Shown piece after piece: positions 34,680 to 48,795 of a DNA stretch of 64,000 bases. Made by a program: the position numbers and the translations under genes. The stretch lies in the NCBI GenBank assembly GCA_948567375.1, contig OX419759.1:4379303-4443302 (forward strand), written 5' to 3'. How positions within the stretch are numbered: position 1 is the first letter of the stretch; each line of letters starts with the position of its first letter. Below the pieces are notes generated by a model that was not told the origin of the DNA, did no database searches, and worked only from the letters and a program-made list of their open reading frames with translations. Origin of the DNA: Lunularia cruciata (lineage: Eukaryota > Streptophyta > Marchantiopsida > Lunulariales > Lunulariaceae).

Positions 34680-37600
34680 TAATGATTCTACGTCTATGGA
34701 AAAAAATAGGAAAGATCGAGAAGGAGCAAGCAGGCCACCAAGGCCCTCCATTGCTCCAGCTTCATTCTCTGCTGTCAGGAGAAGTGTTAGCACCGCTCGC
34801 CTGACCTCAGTTTCGTCTTCATCTGATTATTTAGACATGGTACGGTTCCATCACTTGTGATGTTTACAGTAGGTTTTACATATATTTTTCTTCTTTTTTC
34901 CTTTTTTTTTTTGTGGGCTACTTGCTGTAGACAATTAGTCCCTTAGACGCACAACTTACCTGAAGTTTTCATCGTGACTAAGGAGGCGCGAAGTGCATGA
35001 CTGTCCAGTTGGATTTGTCATACTTTCCCTTGTGAGGGGTAGCGCTTATTTTGCACATTCGTTTCTTTGACGATGAGGTAATCTCATCTCTGGAAAGTTC
35101 ATCTTGTTTACATGGGGATTGGAAGCGACTTTGAGTCCTACATTCTATTCATAGTTCTCGAGACGCCATGCCTTTGCACGTCCTTTACTTGAAACTAGTG
35201 CCCTTTCGTTCGTTGCCTCATCATGTACACTTCTGCCGACCTTGCATTCTCTCGAGATCACGTCAAGATCCATGCGATCACGTGAACCGGGGTACTATCC
35301 ATCTTCTTATCATCTCTCCCCTCACCCCCCTGCATCCTTTTTGTCGTGTATCTATTCACTTCCTTCAAAGGCAGAATCACCAGTGATGATCTGAGCAGAC
35401 GATCTGCTCTCACTTTACCAGCCTAGGCAGTGGTTCATCTATGAGTCAGGAGTCGGATCAACGTTAGCCTTGCTAAGTAATTAGCAGAGGCTGCCACCTC
35501 CTTCTGCGGATTCTGAAACTTTCTATTTGCTAGGTAGTGCATCAGTGCAATTGCACCTCCGGTTAGCCGAACCCTTCCAATGCTTGTTTTGCCTTTTAGC
35601 GTTTCATTTTATCAAGGCCCTCACTTCTTTCCCTGTGGGGAGAATTGTATTTTGAACACCTAGCGCCTGGTGTCTTCTGAGCCTACAGCTTAAATTGATT
35701 GCGAGTTAGGGTACCACCGGTAGGGTACCATTTGTTTTAATGGTACCCTACCGGTGAAAATCTCAAAGGACTGACTCTACATCCATCTCTAAGACTAAAC
35801 CATTTTGTGTTGTGCATCAGCTGTACAGTTTGCATGGGTGTGTATCATACTATCCATCTGTAGATGTGCTAAATTTGACGAACTCTTCAGATAGTTTTTG
35901 TTTTACATGGATTTTATTGTAGGACGGATTTCACAAATGCCCCCTTGTACTTCCTTGGCCCGTGGTCGCTTGAAATATGAGATCTTTTCTTTTCCTCCTG
36001 TAATCTAGACCCACACCATCTGTCGCCGTGTCTATTTCTACCACCTGGATTTAGAGCGGGTTTTTAAGCTTGCGTCTGCCTTCGTGCCTTGAAAGTTGTT
36101 TGACTCATGTCAATTGTCTTTTGTCCTTAACCCAACCCTGAAATCTATTACGACTGCCCAAGTTTGAGGGACGCTTTTGGGTCACGCTGCCCGAACCTGT
36201 TTCAATGCGTTTGCCTGCACACGGTTGCATGCAAAACTGCATGGAACCAGTCCTAGTTACTCTTTTAGCATGGGATAAGAGCACATATTTGCGCCCGGTG
36301 CTGGCATCGTTGGCCTATTTTCCAGCAAGCTTTACCTTGGGAAATAATATTCTTGGAGTATTAGGTCTTCCCAAGTATTGGGAATTTGGTCTTTGAACTC
36401 AAGGCTGATTGGATCTCATAATAGGAATATATGGTTGTGCTGCTAGAGAGGTCTGGATAAATGAGCGCTCTTTCATTGGAGTGAAATGGTCAAGTTCAAG
36501 CGTCGATCGTCCCGGTTTCTGCCTGACATTTGGGGTGTGCTATGGTGTTTGAAGTCGATTCTGTGTCGAGGACATTTATTGCTGGATTTTGGAAGGTCCG
36601 CACGTTTGTCACACCCGGTAATTTATAAATACAAAGAACGTTTCCGGACACACATGGTATTCTTGTATATCGTGCGAAAGATATACTTTTTCATCAGCTG
36701 ACCGGCCGTAGGTGTACAAGTGCCGCAGGCAGTGCAGCTGGTGGGAAACCCCTGTGGTTTCGTTTGCTCGTGCTGAATTGGTTGTTTCTTCTTTCTGTCA
36801 ATTAGCCGAGTTCTGTAGTCCACGAGTTCACTGTGAAGACTGGTTTTCCTCTTCGCCTTCTTCCAAACATCAGACAAATAAATTGACCTACAAGTTGTGA
36901 ATCTTCCTTTTTCAATCCAGTATATCCTGTTCTGACCGCACCGCTATTTATGTACACAGGACGAATCGGAAACAAGCGAGCGACTTCCCCTCGAGGATAT
37001 AGACAGATCTGCAGTGGAATATATGCCCATGATAAGGTCGGGAGGATGGATGGATCAAGGAACCAGGCAAGCCATGGAAGACACACATCTACGGATAGAT
37101 AACCTAGTCAACTGGCAAGCTGGATCTTCCTACAGGAATGAGGGTCCCCTCAGCACACGGGAAGGTCCCGGTTCCTTTTATGGGGTAAGATTTCGACAGC
37201 GTTTTGTCTTACGGATTAAGCTGTTTTTCTTACCCTCTGGAATATACGGCAATGAAGAACGGCGGGACCAGCAGACTAATTCTAGGATCTGTCAGGCTTT
37301 TCTCACAATTGACTTCGCTCGCAGGTTTTTGATGGGCATGGAGGGAAAGAGGCAGCTAACTATGTGAAAGATAATTTGCTTATCAACTTTCTGGAGGATG
37401 TTGCATTTCCGAGGTCTCTTGGTGACGCAGTGAGAAATGCATTTCATAAGACAGATCTTGCTTTGGAGCAAGAATGTTCTCGGAGTCAGGAGTGGTCATC
37501 TGGTACTACTGCGCTCACCGCTGTCGTGTTTGGAAGGTATTAAACACTACCCCTCCTTTTTTCCTTCACGTTATCCATCATGTGGTTTGGAAGGTTTGTA

Positions 37601-38561
37601 AAGAGTTACGTGGTTTTTAGTTCCACAGGCGATTGGTACGCACCGGCGTGAATTCCTTTTTTGTGTAAAATGTAAGAGCTAAAAGGTGATATATGGGTAC
37701 TTGATGAGGGTTTAGATTATTGCGTAAATCAATGCACCGTTTGGGAGTTGGAAGCCGTGGCTATTGCAAAACTAGGCGATACTTTGGGAATATTAGCGAG
37801 TGTATGCTTGGTCTGTTGATGTCTGCTCTACCTACGTGCCGTTGTGTTTTTGGTCGTTACATTGACAGCATGTAGTTCATTGTTATAGACGTCTGATTGT
37901 CGGCGTATTTATACTTGATTATTCGTCCACCGAAAATCCGAAATTGATTGCATTTCTTTTGTTCAGAAACTTGCTTGTAGCAAACGCTGGCGATTGTCGT
38001 GCTGTTCTCTCGAAACGTGGGAAGGCCGTTCAGATGTCCAGAGATCACAAACCCAATTGCGCAGTGGAAAGGAGTCGCATTGAGTCAGTTGGAGGATATG
38101 TTGACGACGGCTATCTAAATGGGCAGCTGGCAGTTGCCAGAGCCCTTGGAGACTGGCACATGGCGGGCCTGAAAGAACTTCGCATTGGAGGAGGTCCTGG
38201 GGGTTCCGGTTCCGTTGGTCCTCTGAGTGGAGAACCGGAGTTACAGCAAGCTGTGTTGACAGATGAAGACGAATTTCTGATTATAGGATGTGACGGATTG
38301 TGGGACGTGTTTACCAGTCAAAATGCCATAGACTTTGCACGGAAACAACTGCAGGCGCACAACGATCCTGAGCGGTGTTCCAGAGAACTGGTAGCTGAGG
38401 CTCTTGGACGCCATACTTCTGATAACTTGACGGTTGTGACTGTCTGCTTCCAACCAGAACCTCCACCTAAGCTCGCAAAATGGGTTCCAAGATTCAAGAG
38501 GAGTATATCAGCTGAAGGCTTACGCAACCTGCAGGGTCATCTGAATGACTCTGCTTCCTGA
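34561..38561 (+). CDS. Protein phosphatase 2C, DBP1-like (4 exons, 436 aa)
   Basis: A Mg/Mn-dependent Ser/Thr phosphatase of the PPM family. Exons are 34561-34839, 36960-37184, 37325-37536 and 37967-38561, with phase kept throughout. The N-terminal 110 residues are Ser/Pro-rich and probably disordered. The catalytic domain starts with [14 protein letters not shown]. It shows MEDTH (132-136), VFDGHGG (169-175, metal-binding Asp), [10 protein letters not shown] (about 245-254), [24 protein letters not shown] (345-352, metal-binding Asp) and [11 protein letters not shown] near 390. The order and the [19 protein letters not shown] stretch match plant DBP1/PP2C22-type phosphatases, some of which bind DNA in angiosperms; that activity cannot be inferred here. 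The domain is complete. The first intron is 2.1 kb and holds a perfect hairpin. Confidence 0.96.
35715..35756. repeat. Perfect hairpin, 18-base arms, in PP2C intron 1
   Basis: CACCGGTAGGGTACCATT, a six-base TGTTTT loop, then its exact reverse complement. It is the longest of the short hairpins in this window and would fold in the pre-mRNA. Confidence 0.92.
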
Positions 38562-41257
38562 TGTTGCAGTGCTGTGGCAGTCTCAACCTTCACTTTTCCT
38601 GGTTGACCTGTCATACGAGCTAGAATCTGAACAGGTGGTGTACAATACTGTAGTGGGTGAGGAGAGGGGATAGACCATTGGGTGGTGACATCAGTATGCA
38701 GTGCCGCAATCCGTGTTTGCATGGCTAGGGTTCACATGAACAGGATTGACTCTGAAACCTTGGGGACAGGGGCATTCTTCTTGAAACTTACAAATGAGGC
38801 GTGTATATTCAGGCTTTATTATGTATTATAATTGAGTCAAAGACTCTGATTATTTCGGAATAAGGGAGGTGAATCCAAGCACCACTTGAGGGGGCAGTGT
38901 GAACTATACCATCCGTCTATCAAAGCAGTGTGGAGGTTCTGGAGTATGATTCAAATTTCGCTAGTAAATGCTTCCATGGTTGGAGATGACAAGGGTCACG
39001 TTTGCTGCCTTTTCAGTCGGTAACCTTGGAGGAGCTTGACCACACAGCCAAGCGCGCATGGAAGGGTTCGACGCGCTGGAGATAAGCGTTTGAAAGTGCT
39101 TGCTATGGAGCACGAAGCGACAACGATAATGATGAAAAGAGAATCTAGTTTAGGAGATGAAGGTGTGATGCCATCTGCTGTATGGGGTGGGTTGAAAGGT
39201 ATTGTAGAGTCAATTGTTGGTTCCCTCAATGCTGGCCTGCCAGTGTCACACTCCAGTTTTGCTAATTGCAGTGGGGGTATTGCCCCTTGCCCCTTTTTAC
39301 TCAAATGAGGCAAGTAATGTGTAGGTTTAAGTAGAGGGGATATTGCTGTGCAATAAGAGCTCTGCATCTCCAGTCCACTAGGGATTGGAAGTGCTCGCTT
39401 CAAATATGGCTCTTCCATTGAAGCTCATTTGTAAGGTTTCTGTTTAGATTAATAAAACAATCTTGTTCTCAGTGAATGCTCTCGCTCTTCAAGGTCAGTA
39501 TTGAGCGGTTCAGGATATTTGAGTTGTCAGGCCATTGGTGAAAGTTGCTGACACGTCAACCATCGAACGAGCTCAAGGACCGTTAGAAGCGCTCATGTAA
39601 GTCAAGTTTACTTGCATCATCTCTTTCACCTTTCTCCATAGTTAAAGCGTTCTAGTCCGGATTATCTCACTCGATGCCAGTCATAGAGGACGGAGATGGG
39701 TTACGTTGCAATGGCCATATGGAGTAAGCTTATTGTTCTCCCCGTCTCAAGAGGAGTGAGCGGGCGTCCTTAAGGAGCAACAGCTTAGTTCGATCTATCT
39801 TTACTGACGTCTCTAAATTGAGAAATGAAACTGATTTGCTCACACCTTCTCTGTTTTTGTTGAAGGTTCTCTGGAGCTCCACTAAACAATACTGCGGGAA
39901 GTAATACTTTGCTAACGTACAATGTTTATCATCTCAAATCCACGATCTGCCGTCCCTGCGGATTCCTCTGTCTTCCTTTCCATGTCGGATTGATTTAAGG
40001 TCGAACAATTGGAGGGCCGCTTCGATAAAAACTCCTGCTGGAGGCCATATGTGAGTCCTTACATGGACAGAAGCGCATGGTGAGGGGATAAAACTAGTGG
40101 AATGTAGCTAAACTTTCCAATTTAGAAGTTTCCTAAGGAGCATGAAGCTGATATTTGGAACAGAATTCCCGACCGCATTGGAAGCCAAGGGTTTAATAGA
40201 GCACGTTTAAACTCAGCAAGACCAAGGGTATACAAACAGTTAGAACAGAGTGTCCTTCGAAAGCAGTAGTCTTCACCGTACTGAATTGTGGAGCATGAAG
40301 TCCACATCGCAATATCTATGCCGTTAAAAATCCATTTTCGCATCCGTCAATACCAAGGCAATAAAGAAAGTGTCAACCGATGGCGAAATACACTTGGTGT
40401 GCAGTGTTAATTCGATTGAAAATATTGCAGTTTGCAATCAGACAAGAAAGTCGCCTACTGGGTTACTTCTTAAGAGTGGCGAAAGCATTCAACCTCTTTT
40501 TTGCGACGAGCAGCTCCACTGTTCTAAATTGCTTCAATATACCAGACAGAACCATAACAAAATCCGAGAACACCATGCAAGGGTGACTAGTTTAAGGAAC
40601 CATTAAACCGCTAGAAAAACCGCAGAACAAGAGATTATCATAAAACGATAAGTAGTAGGCGGGTTCCCGTAACTGGATGCTTGGGCGAATAACATCAATG
40701 GTTAAAACCATTTTGGAAGCAGAAAATAGTGTAGAAACATTTCAGAATCCGAGAATATCAAATAAGAATAATTTGAGTCAAGGTCCAATACGCGGAATCT
40801 ATATGCCAAACGGTTAAAACCGTTTTAGTGTCCAAGAATACCATACAAGAATAATCAATAGGAGAGTCCAGTAAGCTGGATTTCATGCTAACTAAGAATG
40901 CAAAGCTGAATTTCATGCTAACCCAAATCTATTAGGTATTTGTAAGAGTATGGATCCTAATCAACAAGGTAATGATAAAAATCCTAACATTTTTGGTCCG
41001 TAAGGCTATGCAGATTTGAAGAATCATATAAAGGCCTTGGTAGATGGATATAGCATTCAAGAGAGATAATTCAAGCCAAATAATATACTATAGGAGGAGA
41101 CAAGAAATATAAGGTAATGAGGAGTGCAAAAAAAAGGTGCAAATGGTCTTACCATCCTTCATGTGTCGCCTTTTCCGCTTTTTCAAAAAAGAGAAGAAAG
41201 AGTAGAGTCTCTCCAAAAAAGTGCAAAGCTCCGTACCAAAGAAAATGATCCTTCTCG
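38562..41257. other. Spacer downstream of the PP2C
   Basis: The first part is probably the PP2C 3' UTR. Around 38996-39418 open frames exist on both strands (90 codons plus, 140 codons minus) with mixed composition; I do not recognise either. An AATAAA lies near 39451. After 40600 the sequence becomes AT-rich. Confidence 0.5.
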
Positions 41258-41480
41258 ACCAAATCTAGCAATTATTTTATCTAGTAAATAGGTTAGTGTA
41301 AAAAGTATAAGACAAGTACTCTAAAGTTAACCAAATGTAGTAATTATTTTATCTAGTAAATAAATTAGTGCAAAAAGGTATACGATAGTACTCCAGAGTC
41401 AACCAACTATAGTAATTATTTTATCTAGTATCTAGTACAAAAAGGTTAGTGCAAAAAGGTATAAGATAAGTACTCTAAAG
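41258..41480. repeat. 72-bp tandem repeat, three copies
   Basis: Copies start at 41258, 41330 and 41402. Each has ACCAA, AATTATTTTATCTAGTA, TTAGTG-AAAAAG and AGTACTC blocks. The third copy has an extra TCTAGTACAAAAAGG insertion and small changes elsewhere. Embedded in AT-rich spacer. Confidence 0.88.
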
Positions 41481-44400
41481 GTGTAGAAAGGTTAAATTTA
41501 TTATGCATATATGCATTGTTACACAACATACATTGTCGTTGTAAACATCATACATTATAGAAACATAACTATTATAAAACATCCCATATGGATTTGAAAG
41601 TGCTAGAATAATAAGTTGTTCATAAATTCAGCTTGGCTAAAACACTCAACATTCAATTCAATATATATTGTTTATAGTATATTGAACAACAAGCGCTGCT
41701 TATATTGTCAAGCCACATCCACTCTAGCTAAGAGATTCCAAGTGATGCTCATTGGCACTTGTCAACCATAACCAAGAGCTTGAAGACTCAACATCAAAGA
41801 AGTGAGCTTTTTGGAGCTACACTTTGAAAGTATGCCTCCTAAAATGACCTAGAACTCCAACCTCCAACCCTAATAACACCTCAAATGGTCCACCTGACGT
41901 TGCAAATGGGAACTCTAATATGTAATCATTAACCTTAACATGAAATTTGGCAATCACTAATTAGTCTTCGGACAACTACTGGTATAACTATGATGGCCAA
42001 GACTAATGCTCCAATGCCTGAGCAAAGTAGCTTCAATAATACAAATGTCGTGACAAAGTGTACCCAATATAAAAGAAGCTCTAGTAGTTGTTGCATAATG
42101 ATGTAAATCCAATGCTTTGAAACACTATACTATAGATTCAAATTCTCATTCAAAACTATTATATCAAAAATATTTTGAATGTGGCATAAAAAACTATTGC
42201 AATCTTTCTTCTTTGCAATAGATTTTATACCATCTCCAAAAGATACTAGTAAAATGATCAGTAAAAACAAAAATTTCTACGGTGACACGAGAATAAAAGT
42301 ATCTAAGGCTAGTGGTCAATGTATAATAGTCAATTTTGCAATTGGTACCATGGTTATTACTATCCTTGCTTGTGTGGATATTATTGCAAAGACTTTGCTT
42401 GGAAAAGATTTGCAACTACCGCACTAAGTAAAGTAATATGGAGATTCTTATTTATGGAATTCATAATATCTACTCTTATATTCCAAGGACATAGATTGAG
42501 CAATTCCAATCACGACTCAATCTAAACTTACATTTTAGATCATATGATCTAGGTTATTGTGTCCTTAATAATATTATGGATCTCTTTTACTCTATATATA
42601 TAATTTATGTGGCATTTGGGGATCCAATAGTCCAAGAGCAACATCGGATGTAGTGCGTCCAAACATAATTGAAGTATTATAGTGAACTCTTAAAAAGAAC
42701 CAGAAAAATCAATAATCAATAATGTAGAAATGAAAAACCAAGTTCTAGATCTCTCACTCTACAAATCAAAATCTTAGACCTAAGAGCATCTACACTGCAC
42801 CACGGAAAATCAGCAAGCAAATCTCTCAAAATAATGCTTAAATATGGTTCCGGGCCAAATATTTTCTGCACTCGCTATATTTCACCCACCGCCTAACTCA
42901 ATATTCAACATTGCAAATCAAATTGGTTCTTAACATTACTTGACCACAAAATTGTTATTGCTATCGCAAAGTGGTGATGCAATGGGCAATGATTTGATTA
43001 AAGACTAATGATTGAAATGGACAAAGATGAGCAAAGCAACACAATGTACCATTGGTGGTTTCGATTCACCTCCAAAGATTTTTGCACACCAATAATATAA
43101 CAATAAATATATTTTTCCGGGCCGGTTTCACCCTAACATATTTTATAAATATGATGGACTCAATGTGTCAGGCCTGGCAAAATATTTAGCGATGCATGAT
43201 CTATGGTGTGAGATAAAAAATATCAAATCTACTACAAAATAATGTTGCGGGGCGATTTTCCATGGCACGGTGCATATGATAATACATACATTCACTAAGA
43301 TTTACCTAAATATGCTTAGAGTTTAAGTAGAAGAAATTGATGCATATGATAATATATACACTCACTAAGATTTACCTAAATATGCTTAGAGTTTAAGGAG
43401 AAGAAGTTGATGAGCAGGGAAAGTAACAAATTTTGAGCAAACCAAGGTATGATTAAACATTGAAGATTTTTCAATGTACAAACACGTAACAAGTATAAGA
43501 AGAAAGGAGTGATCATGTTAAAAGAACTTATTCCTCTAAAAGTAAACACTAATGCTCATAAGTCCAAAATAATTAAAGGTGTCATAGCCTTATGTTGGGT
43601 GTAGCTACATCCTCCTAAGACTAAAGTGTAACCTACACCTACATTACTCAATTAAAAGCTGCAAGAGTATATTTAAGTGTTAAGGTGTGACATATTATAT
43701 TATCAATCATTCTCTTTTTTACCTTTATGTACATTCTTAACCTTCATGCACATAATTGAGATTGTTGATTTGGATCTTGTTATGGTCAAACTAAACATTA
43801 TGCTACCAAGTATCAAAATATTTGAGAATTGTAGTATCTCCTACTTTTCATTGGTGTTAGTCCTTTGTGACCTTGTACAATCAGTTCATCTTTTTAATTC
43901 CAAGGCTTGTTAATATGCAATTTGATGTTACTTCTTTCCTTCCTATATTGATTAGATATGTATAAACATTGAACACTCTACATCAACACCATAATTACAT
44001 TGTCATTTAAATAATCTTGTCTAATTTTCTCTCTTACAAACAAAACATATAAAATCTTTGTATTATTGGTTTTATTATGAGTATTTCTTTTTTTAGAGCA
44101 TCTTGAACACAATGAGTGATGAATGCTCTATTTCACTCATATCAATACTCAGAATATGTATATTATTGAATACTTTGATATATATTCATGGATTATTAGT
44201 AGGTGTTAAAAATTCATAAGGATACATCAAGAGAATCTATTACAGTAAAATTGATAATCAAACATTGTTTCACTGCATCCTATTGTTAAGAGTCCAACAA
44301 TCTTTCCTAATCTTAAAATCACATTAGAGACCGCCGAGCAAGAATGATTCAAATAGTACGTAAAACTCAAAAGCACTAAAACAAGTAAATCTCCATGGTT

Positions 44401-44781
44401 CCCAATCCTTTTTACTTTCTACAAAAAACATTGTTTAATTTTCTCTATTGGATGAGCTTACACTTATGTCTTATTGTACATCATTGTGGGAATAAACTTT
44501 GTATGATGAAATTGTACAAAGTTTCTATTCCTTTGTTTGATATTAGTAGAACATGTTGCTTCCAATTTTTGCCCCTTTACATTAAAGTACCTACACTAAT
44601 AAATAAATCAATCAATCAATAGTTTTTTGGCCCAAATTACTCTACCCAAACTAAAAATATCAACACATATATGGTCTCTAGGCGGCTTCCATAACAAGTC
44701 CTATGGACTTCAAGGCGTGGCTTATACCTTCATATGGAGCTGCCGTAACTTGGGCTCATCATGCTATACTCGCAGAAGTGG
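41481..44781. other. AT-rich spacer
   Basis: No supportable gene. Open frames are short and AT-driven. Contains the 70-bp tandem duplication at 43271-43410. The bases just before the large inverted repeat (44630-44781) are less AT-rich but show no coding signal that I can support. Confidence 0.65.
43271..43410. repeat. 70-bp tandem duplication
   Basis: Two copies, 43271-43340 and 43341-43410, begin TGCATATGATAATA and differ at only a handful of positions. They share the block CACTAAGATTTACCTAAATA. Confidence 0.93.
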
Positions 44782-45538
44782 CAGAAGGCCACTTGACATG
44801 GCTCAGTGATGTCTGGCAGTTTTGACATACAATAGCCTTTTAAATATTGACGGAAAGAGTATCTTTAGGTGTCCATGGGAGACCACAAGTCCGGCAATTA
44901 ACTTAGACGTCCGTCACATATATAAATATACTTACGTCACTTTGTATTATTGATTGGTGCTAACAGGTAACGAGTTTTCCAACTAGAGTTTCACAAATAA
45001 AGAATTTGGGACTTGTAAATATCAATATAACTTTTTGATTCTCGGCTACGTTTTGAATAGAAAAAGATTCATTGGATTCAGTTATTAGTCCTCTCTCATA
45101 TTAAGATGAATTTTTATAATTTCATGGTTTTTTGGCTAATGGAAATCCAAAATAGAATCACGTAAAAGTAAAAGTGTCTCACATTCCTGACTTGCGGAGA
45201 TTATAAAAATTCATCTTAATATGAGAGAGGACTAATAACTGAATCCAATGAATCTTTTTCTATTCAAAACGTAGCCGAGAATCAAAAAGTTATATTGATA
45301 TTTACAAGTCCCAAATTCTTTATTTGTGAAACTCTAGTTGGAAAACTCGTTACCTGTTAGCACCAATCAATAATACAAAGTGACGTAAGTATATTTATAT
45401 ATGTGACGGACGTCTAAGTTAATTGCCGGACTTGTGGTCTCCCATGGACACCTAAAGATACTCTTTCCGTCAATATTTAAAAGGCTATTGTATGTCAAAA
45501 CTGCCAGACATCACTGAGCCATGTCAAGTGGCCTTCTG
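44782..45538. repeat. Large perfect inverted repeat: 339-bp arms, 79-bp spacer
   Basis: The left arm 44782-45120 starts CAGAAGGCCACTTGACAT and ends GAATTTTTATAAT. The right arm 45200-45538 is its reverse complement over the same 339 bases. I compared the arms by reading and found no mismatch or indel; equal lengths support this. The spacer 45121-45199 is not repeated. Pairing stops sharply at both ends. A transcript would fold into a very long hairpin. No transposase, terminal signature or convincing target-site duplication is visible. The arms do not match other sequence in this window. Confidence 0.95.
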
Positions 45539-48500
45539 TCAATAATTTTTCCAATCTAATTTTGACACCCAAGAATAATAAAAACATTCAATCTATTTTT
45601 GAAACCCAAGAATAATAAATATATTCTTGGATGTTGAAATTTATAATTACCTCTATATGTAGATTTATTGCTATAATAGAATATAAATGATACAATATCA
45701 TCAACCAGTTTTAGTAATAACTAAAAATACCACTAAGTCCATCACTTTAATAACAAGTTCATGCCAAACATATGCACTAAAAGTTGTCCAAGGATAAACT
45801 TAGCCCCAAATTGATTCAAATATAGAAAACCATTTAGGAAATGAAATTGATAACATAGAACAATCCTTGATTGCTTATTCTACTTCATCTCCTTAGCTCT
45901 CCTTTTGAAGTTCAACTCAAATACTAAAGTTTCAATTTCACAATATACTTACTCTATACTATATCTCTTTCACTTTACTCAATATGGATTACAAACATCT
46001 ATTGCACTTCACTTTATATCAAGTCTCAAGTAGATGTCTTATTCTCACGGAAAAGAAATGTTTCATTATAATAATTAAAATTTAATTATATGGAAAGATT
46101 ACTTCAAAATGAGTCCCAAATATAAGGTTTTCGTAAGAGGCTTTTTGTATAATAAGATCCTATCAATATGGACAATCAACCTCTCTTACGATCAAAACCT
46201 CTTATATGATATGCAAAAGAAACATGACTAATACATTAGTTAAAGGTTTCACTCACAAGTCTCCACTAACTTAGCTTAACTTTGTTCATAAGTTACTCTT
46301 CATTCAAAAGTTCTATTTGATTTTCCTTTGCAATGTATACTTATTTATAGTTTACACAATAGATTTTATAGGTTATAGATATGAATTATTTTGAATATTT
46401 GGAAATATCACATTTTCATCATTATAAGAATATTATATAGATAAATATAATTATTTAATATTTTAAGCTCTAATTAATTAATTAATTAATTATATTTGAA
46501 AATTTACAGCTTGATAAAATTATAAGATAAATACTCAATGATTATAATCAATTCAGTAAGACTTGTATCATGAGAAGTGTATTCTTATTTTTTATTATAT
46601 TAGGTACAGTATAATATAGGTATGATATTATACATTGCCTGGTTAATATAATTATATATAGGTAATAAATATAGTTTTTCATAATTTTGATATTAAAAAT
46701 ATACAGAAAATAATAAATACCTTTTCTGTTCTAAGTATACACTCTAAAGCACTTTATCCTTTCTAATTTCTAGAGAAGATTCCATGATTATTACTATGCT
46801 CTATACGATTAAGTAAAATTGATAATTACATTTATAAGTTTTAAAAGTATATACAAAATTTCTAATCATAAAGGTATTCTTCAGATCCTAGATTTACCCT
46901 TAGATGATACTTTTTGTAGAATCCATCCATATCCAGACCATCTCCTCGAGACAGATAACTCTTTCATATTATATGCAAAACATTAATAATGATGAGAAAA
47001 TATCCTTTTTTATTATAAAAGTTAAAGGAAAAAAACTATTTTAAATATTAAAAAACAAAGAGAAATAATTTTATACTAGGGTATCATAACTTTTCATATA
47101 TACTCATTTCAGATGCGTCGCTCTAAGCTTGAAGCATTCAAACAATTCTAGTACTTTAATCAAACAATAGTTTGTCACCATGAAGTGGTTTATTAATATT
47201 CAGATTAAATACGAATAAAATTAGAAAACGGATTATAATTTTTATAATCTGTCGTATTAATTGATTAATTAATTTAGTTTCATATATCAATTTTTATTTT
47301 ATTCATAAAGTTTTATTTTAAATATATAATTAACTATAAAATTAATTATATGGACTATATTCAGCTGAAATCACTTAGGTCATTCATCACAACTCAGACA
47401 GTGTTTTCGAGCATAGTTTCTCCATTTGTTTTCCTCTTTGAGGTGATTTCAATCCAAAGTTCGCCATGAAGTATAGTCGAAGGGAAGAAGTTGGCGAAGT
47501 GACAGATAAGAACTTGCCTCAGTAGACGCATTGCTTTGTCGATTGTGATTTGCAGATGTGTTCCAGTCTCTGTTCTGGTTTCGTTCCGTTATCAATGTTC
47601 TTTCCTCGATTCTCGAAGATATTTGGCGTCTTCAACTCTGAAGAAAGTTTGGGAATATTTTCTTCTCGTAAACTTCGATGGACTTCGATGGTTTACTCAA
47701 ACACAGTGTCATAACAACCTAGATACAATTCAATCCATCGTCAAAAATATGTGCACCTTCATAACTGCGACGTGAGTGTTCAGATCTCAAATTGTTAAGA
47801 GTGGAAAGTGAGCTTATTGCACCGCTTGGAAGTCGGAAAGTTCTTGCTATATAAAGCTCATACCTCCCCCATCAAGCAAGATTACTTTACGAAGGCCAAG
47901 GATGAAGAAACTGATGAGGAGATGACATGAAGAACACAACCGATGATAGTGCTGCACTCGAGTTCGATCGGAAAGCACAGGTTACATGTGAAATTTAACC
48001 ATAGAATACAGGGAAAGATGTATTAGTAGATGCTGAGGATTAGCAAGAGACGCGAGCACTCCTGACGGCACCAGTCTTCACAGTTGTAATTTACATTTTT
48101 TAGATCCGACATGCAGAAGAACTAAGTAACTTATCTACTCCATTCAACAGCATCTTTTAAGGCATTTTTCCTCCGATACAATCTTCTTTGGGGTAATCTT
48201 CTACTATGCGTGAACAGTTTCATGAGTTTACTTGAGATTAAGTTGTTCCACGCTGATATTTACCGGCCTGACTCTCCATCGGCATTGAAGAACTTCTCCA
48301 AATTTCTGCGTTCTACTCTGTCGAATTGGAGAAAAAAAATAATCGCGCTGATGTTTGCGGAGATTTGAAGTGGGGAGAATACGCTAGTACAATTATTTTT
48401 GTCACCTCGTGAGGTTATTGACCTTACAGATCTCGTGTCTTTGCAGCAGCTTCTGCCCACTCGATATTGCTTTCTATCCCTAGTAAACATTAATTCGATC

Positions 48501-48795
48501 TTCGGGCGCACTTCTAGCTTATCAAAGTCTTGCTCCGATTGCAGTCAGTCTCGCTTGATGCGTTTCTTCTGCTCTTCGCCTTCTAAATTTCGAGAGGGCC
48601 AATCTTGACTGAGGAGTATTAATTACCAGCTCCGGCGAGACGTTCAATTCGTGTTCACGATGTACTCAGATGTACTCAACTCCTTTCATTTCATGAGGAA
48701 TGGCAGCTCCTTTTGCTGCTTCAAGCAAAGACAGCTCCAAGGCCAATTTCTTTCATGGTAGATTGCTGCCTTGGGCTCTCCCGTTGCCTGCCGTG

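Noticed and set aside
38996-39418. 140-codon minus-strand and 90-codon plus-strand frames
   Set aside because: Neither is recognisable; they overlap on opposite strands and could be UTR or decayed repeat.
41258-43410. CRISPR-like direct repeats
   Set aside because: The repeats are head-to-tail with no unique spacers, in a plant nuclear context; they are tandem duplications.
44627-44809. 60-codon plus-strand frame
   Set aside because: It runs into the left arm of the inverted repeat and has no supporting motif.
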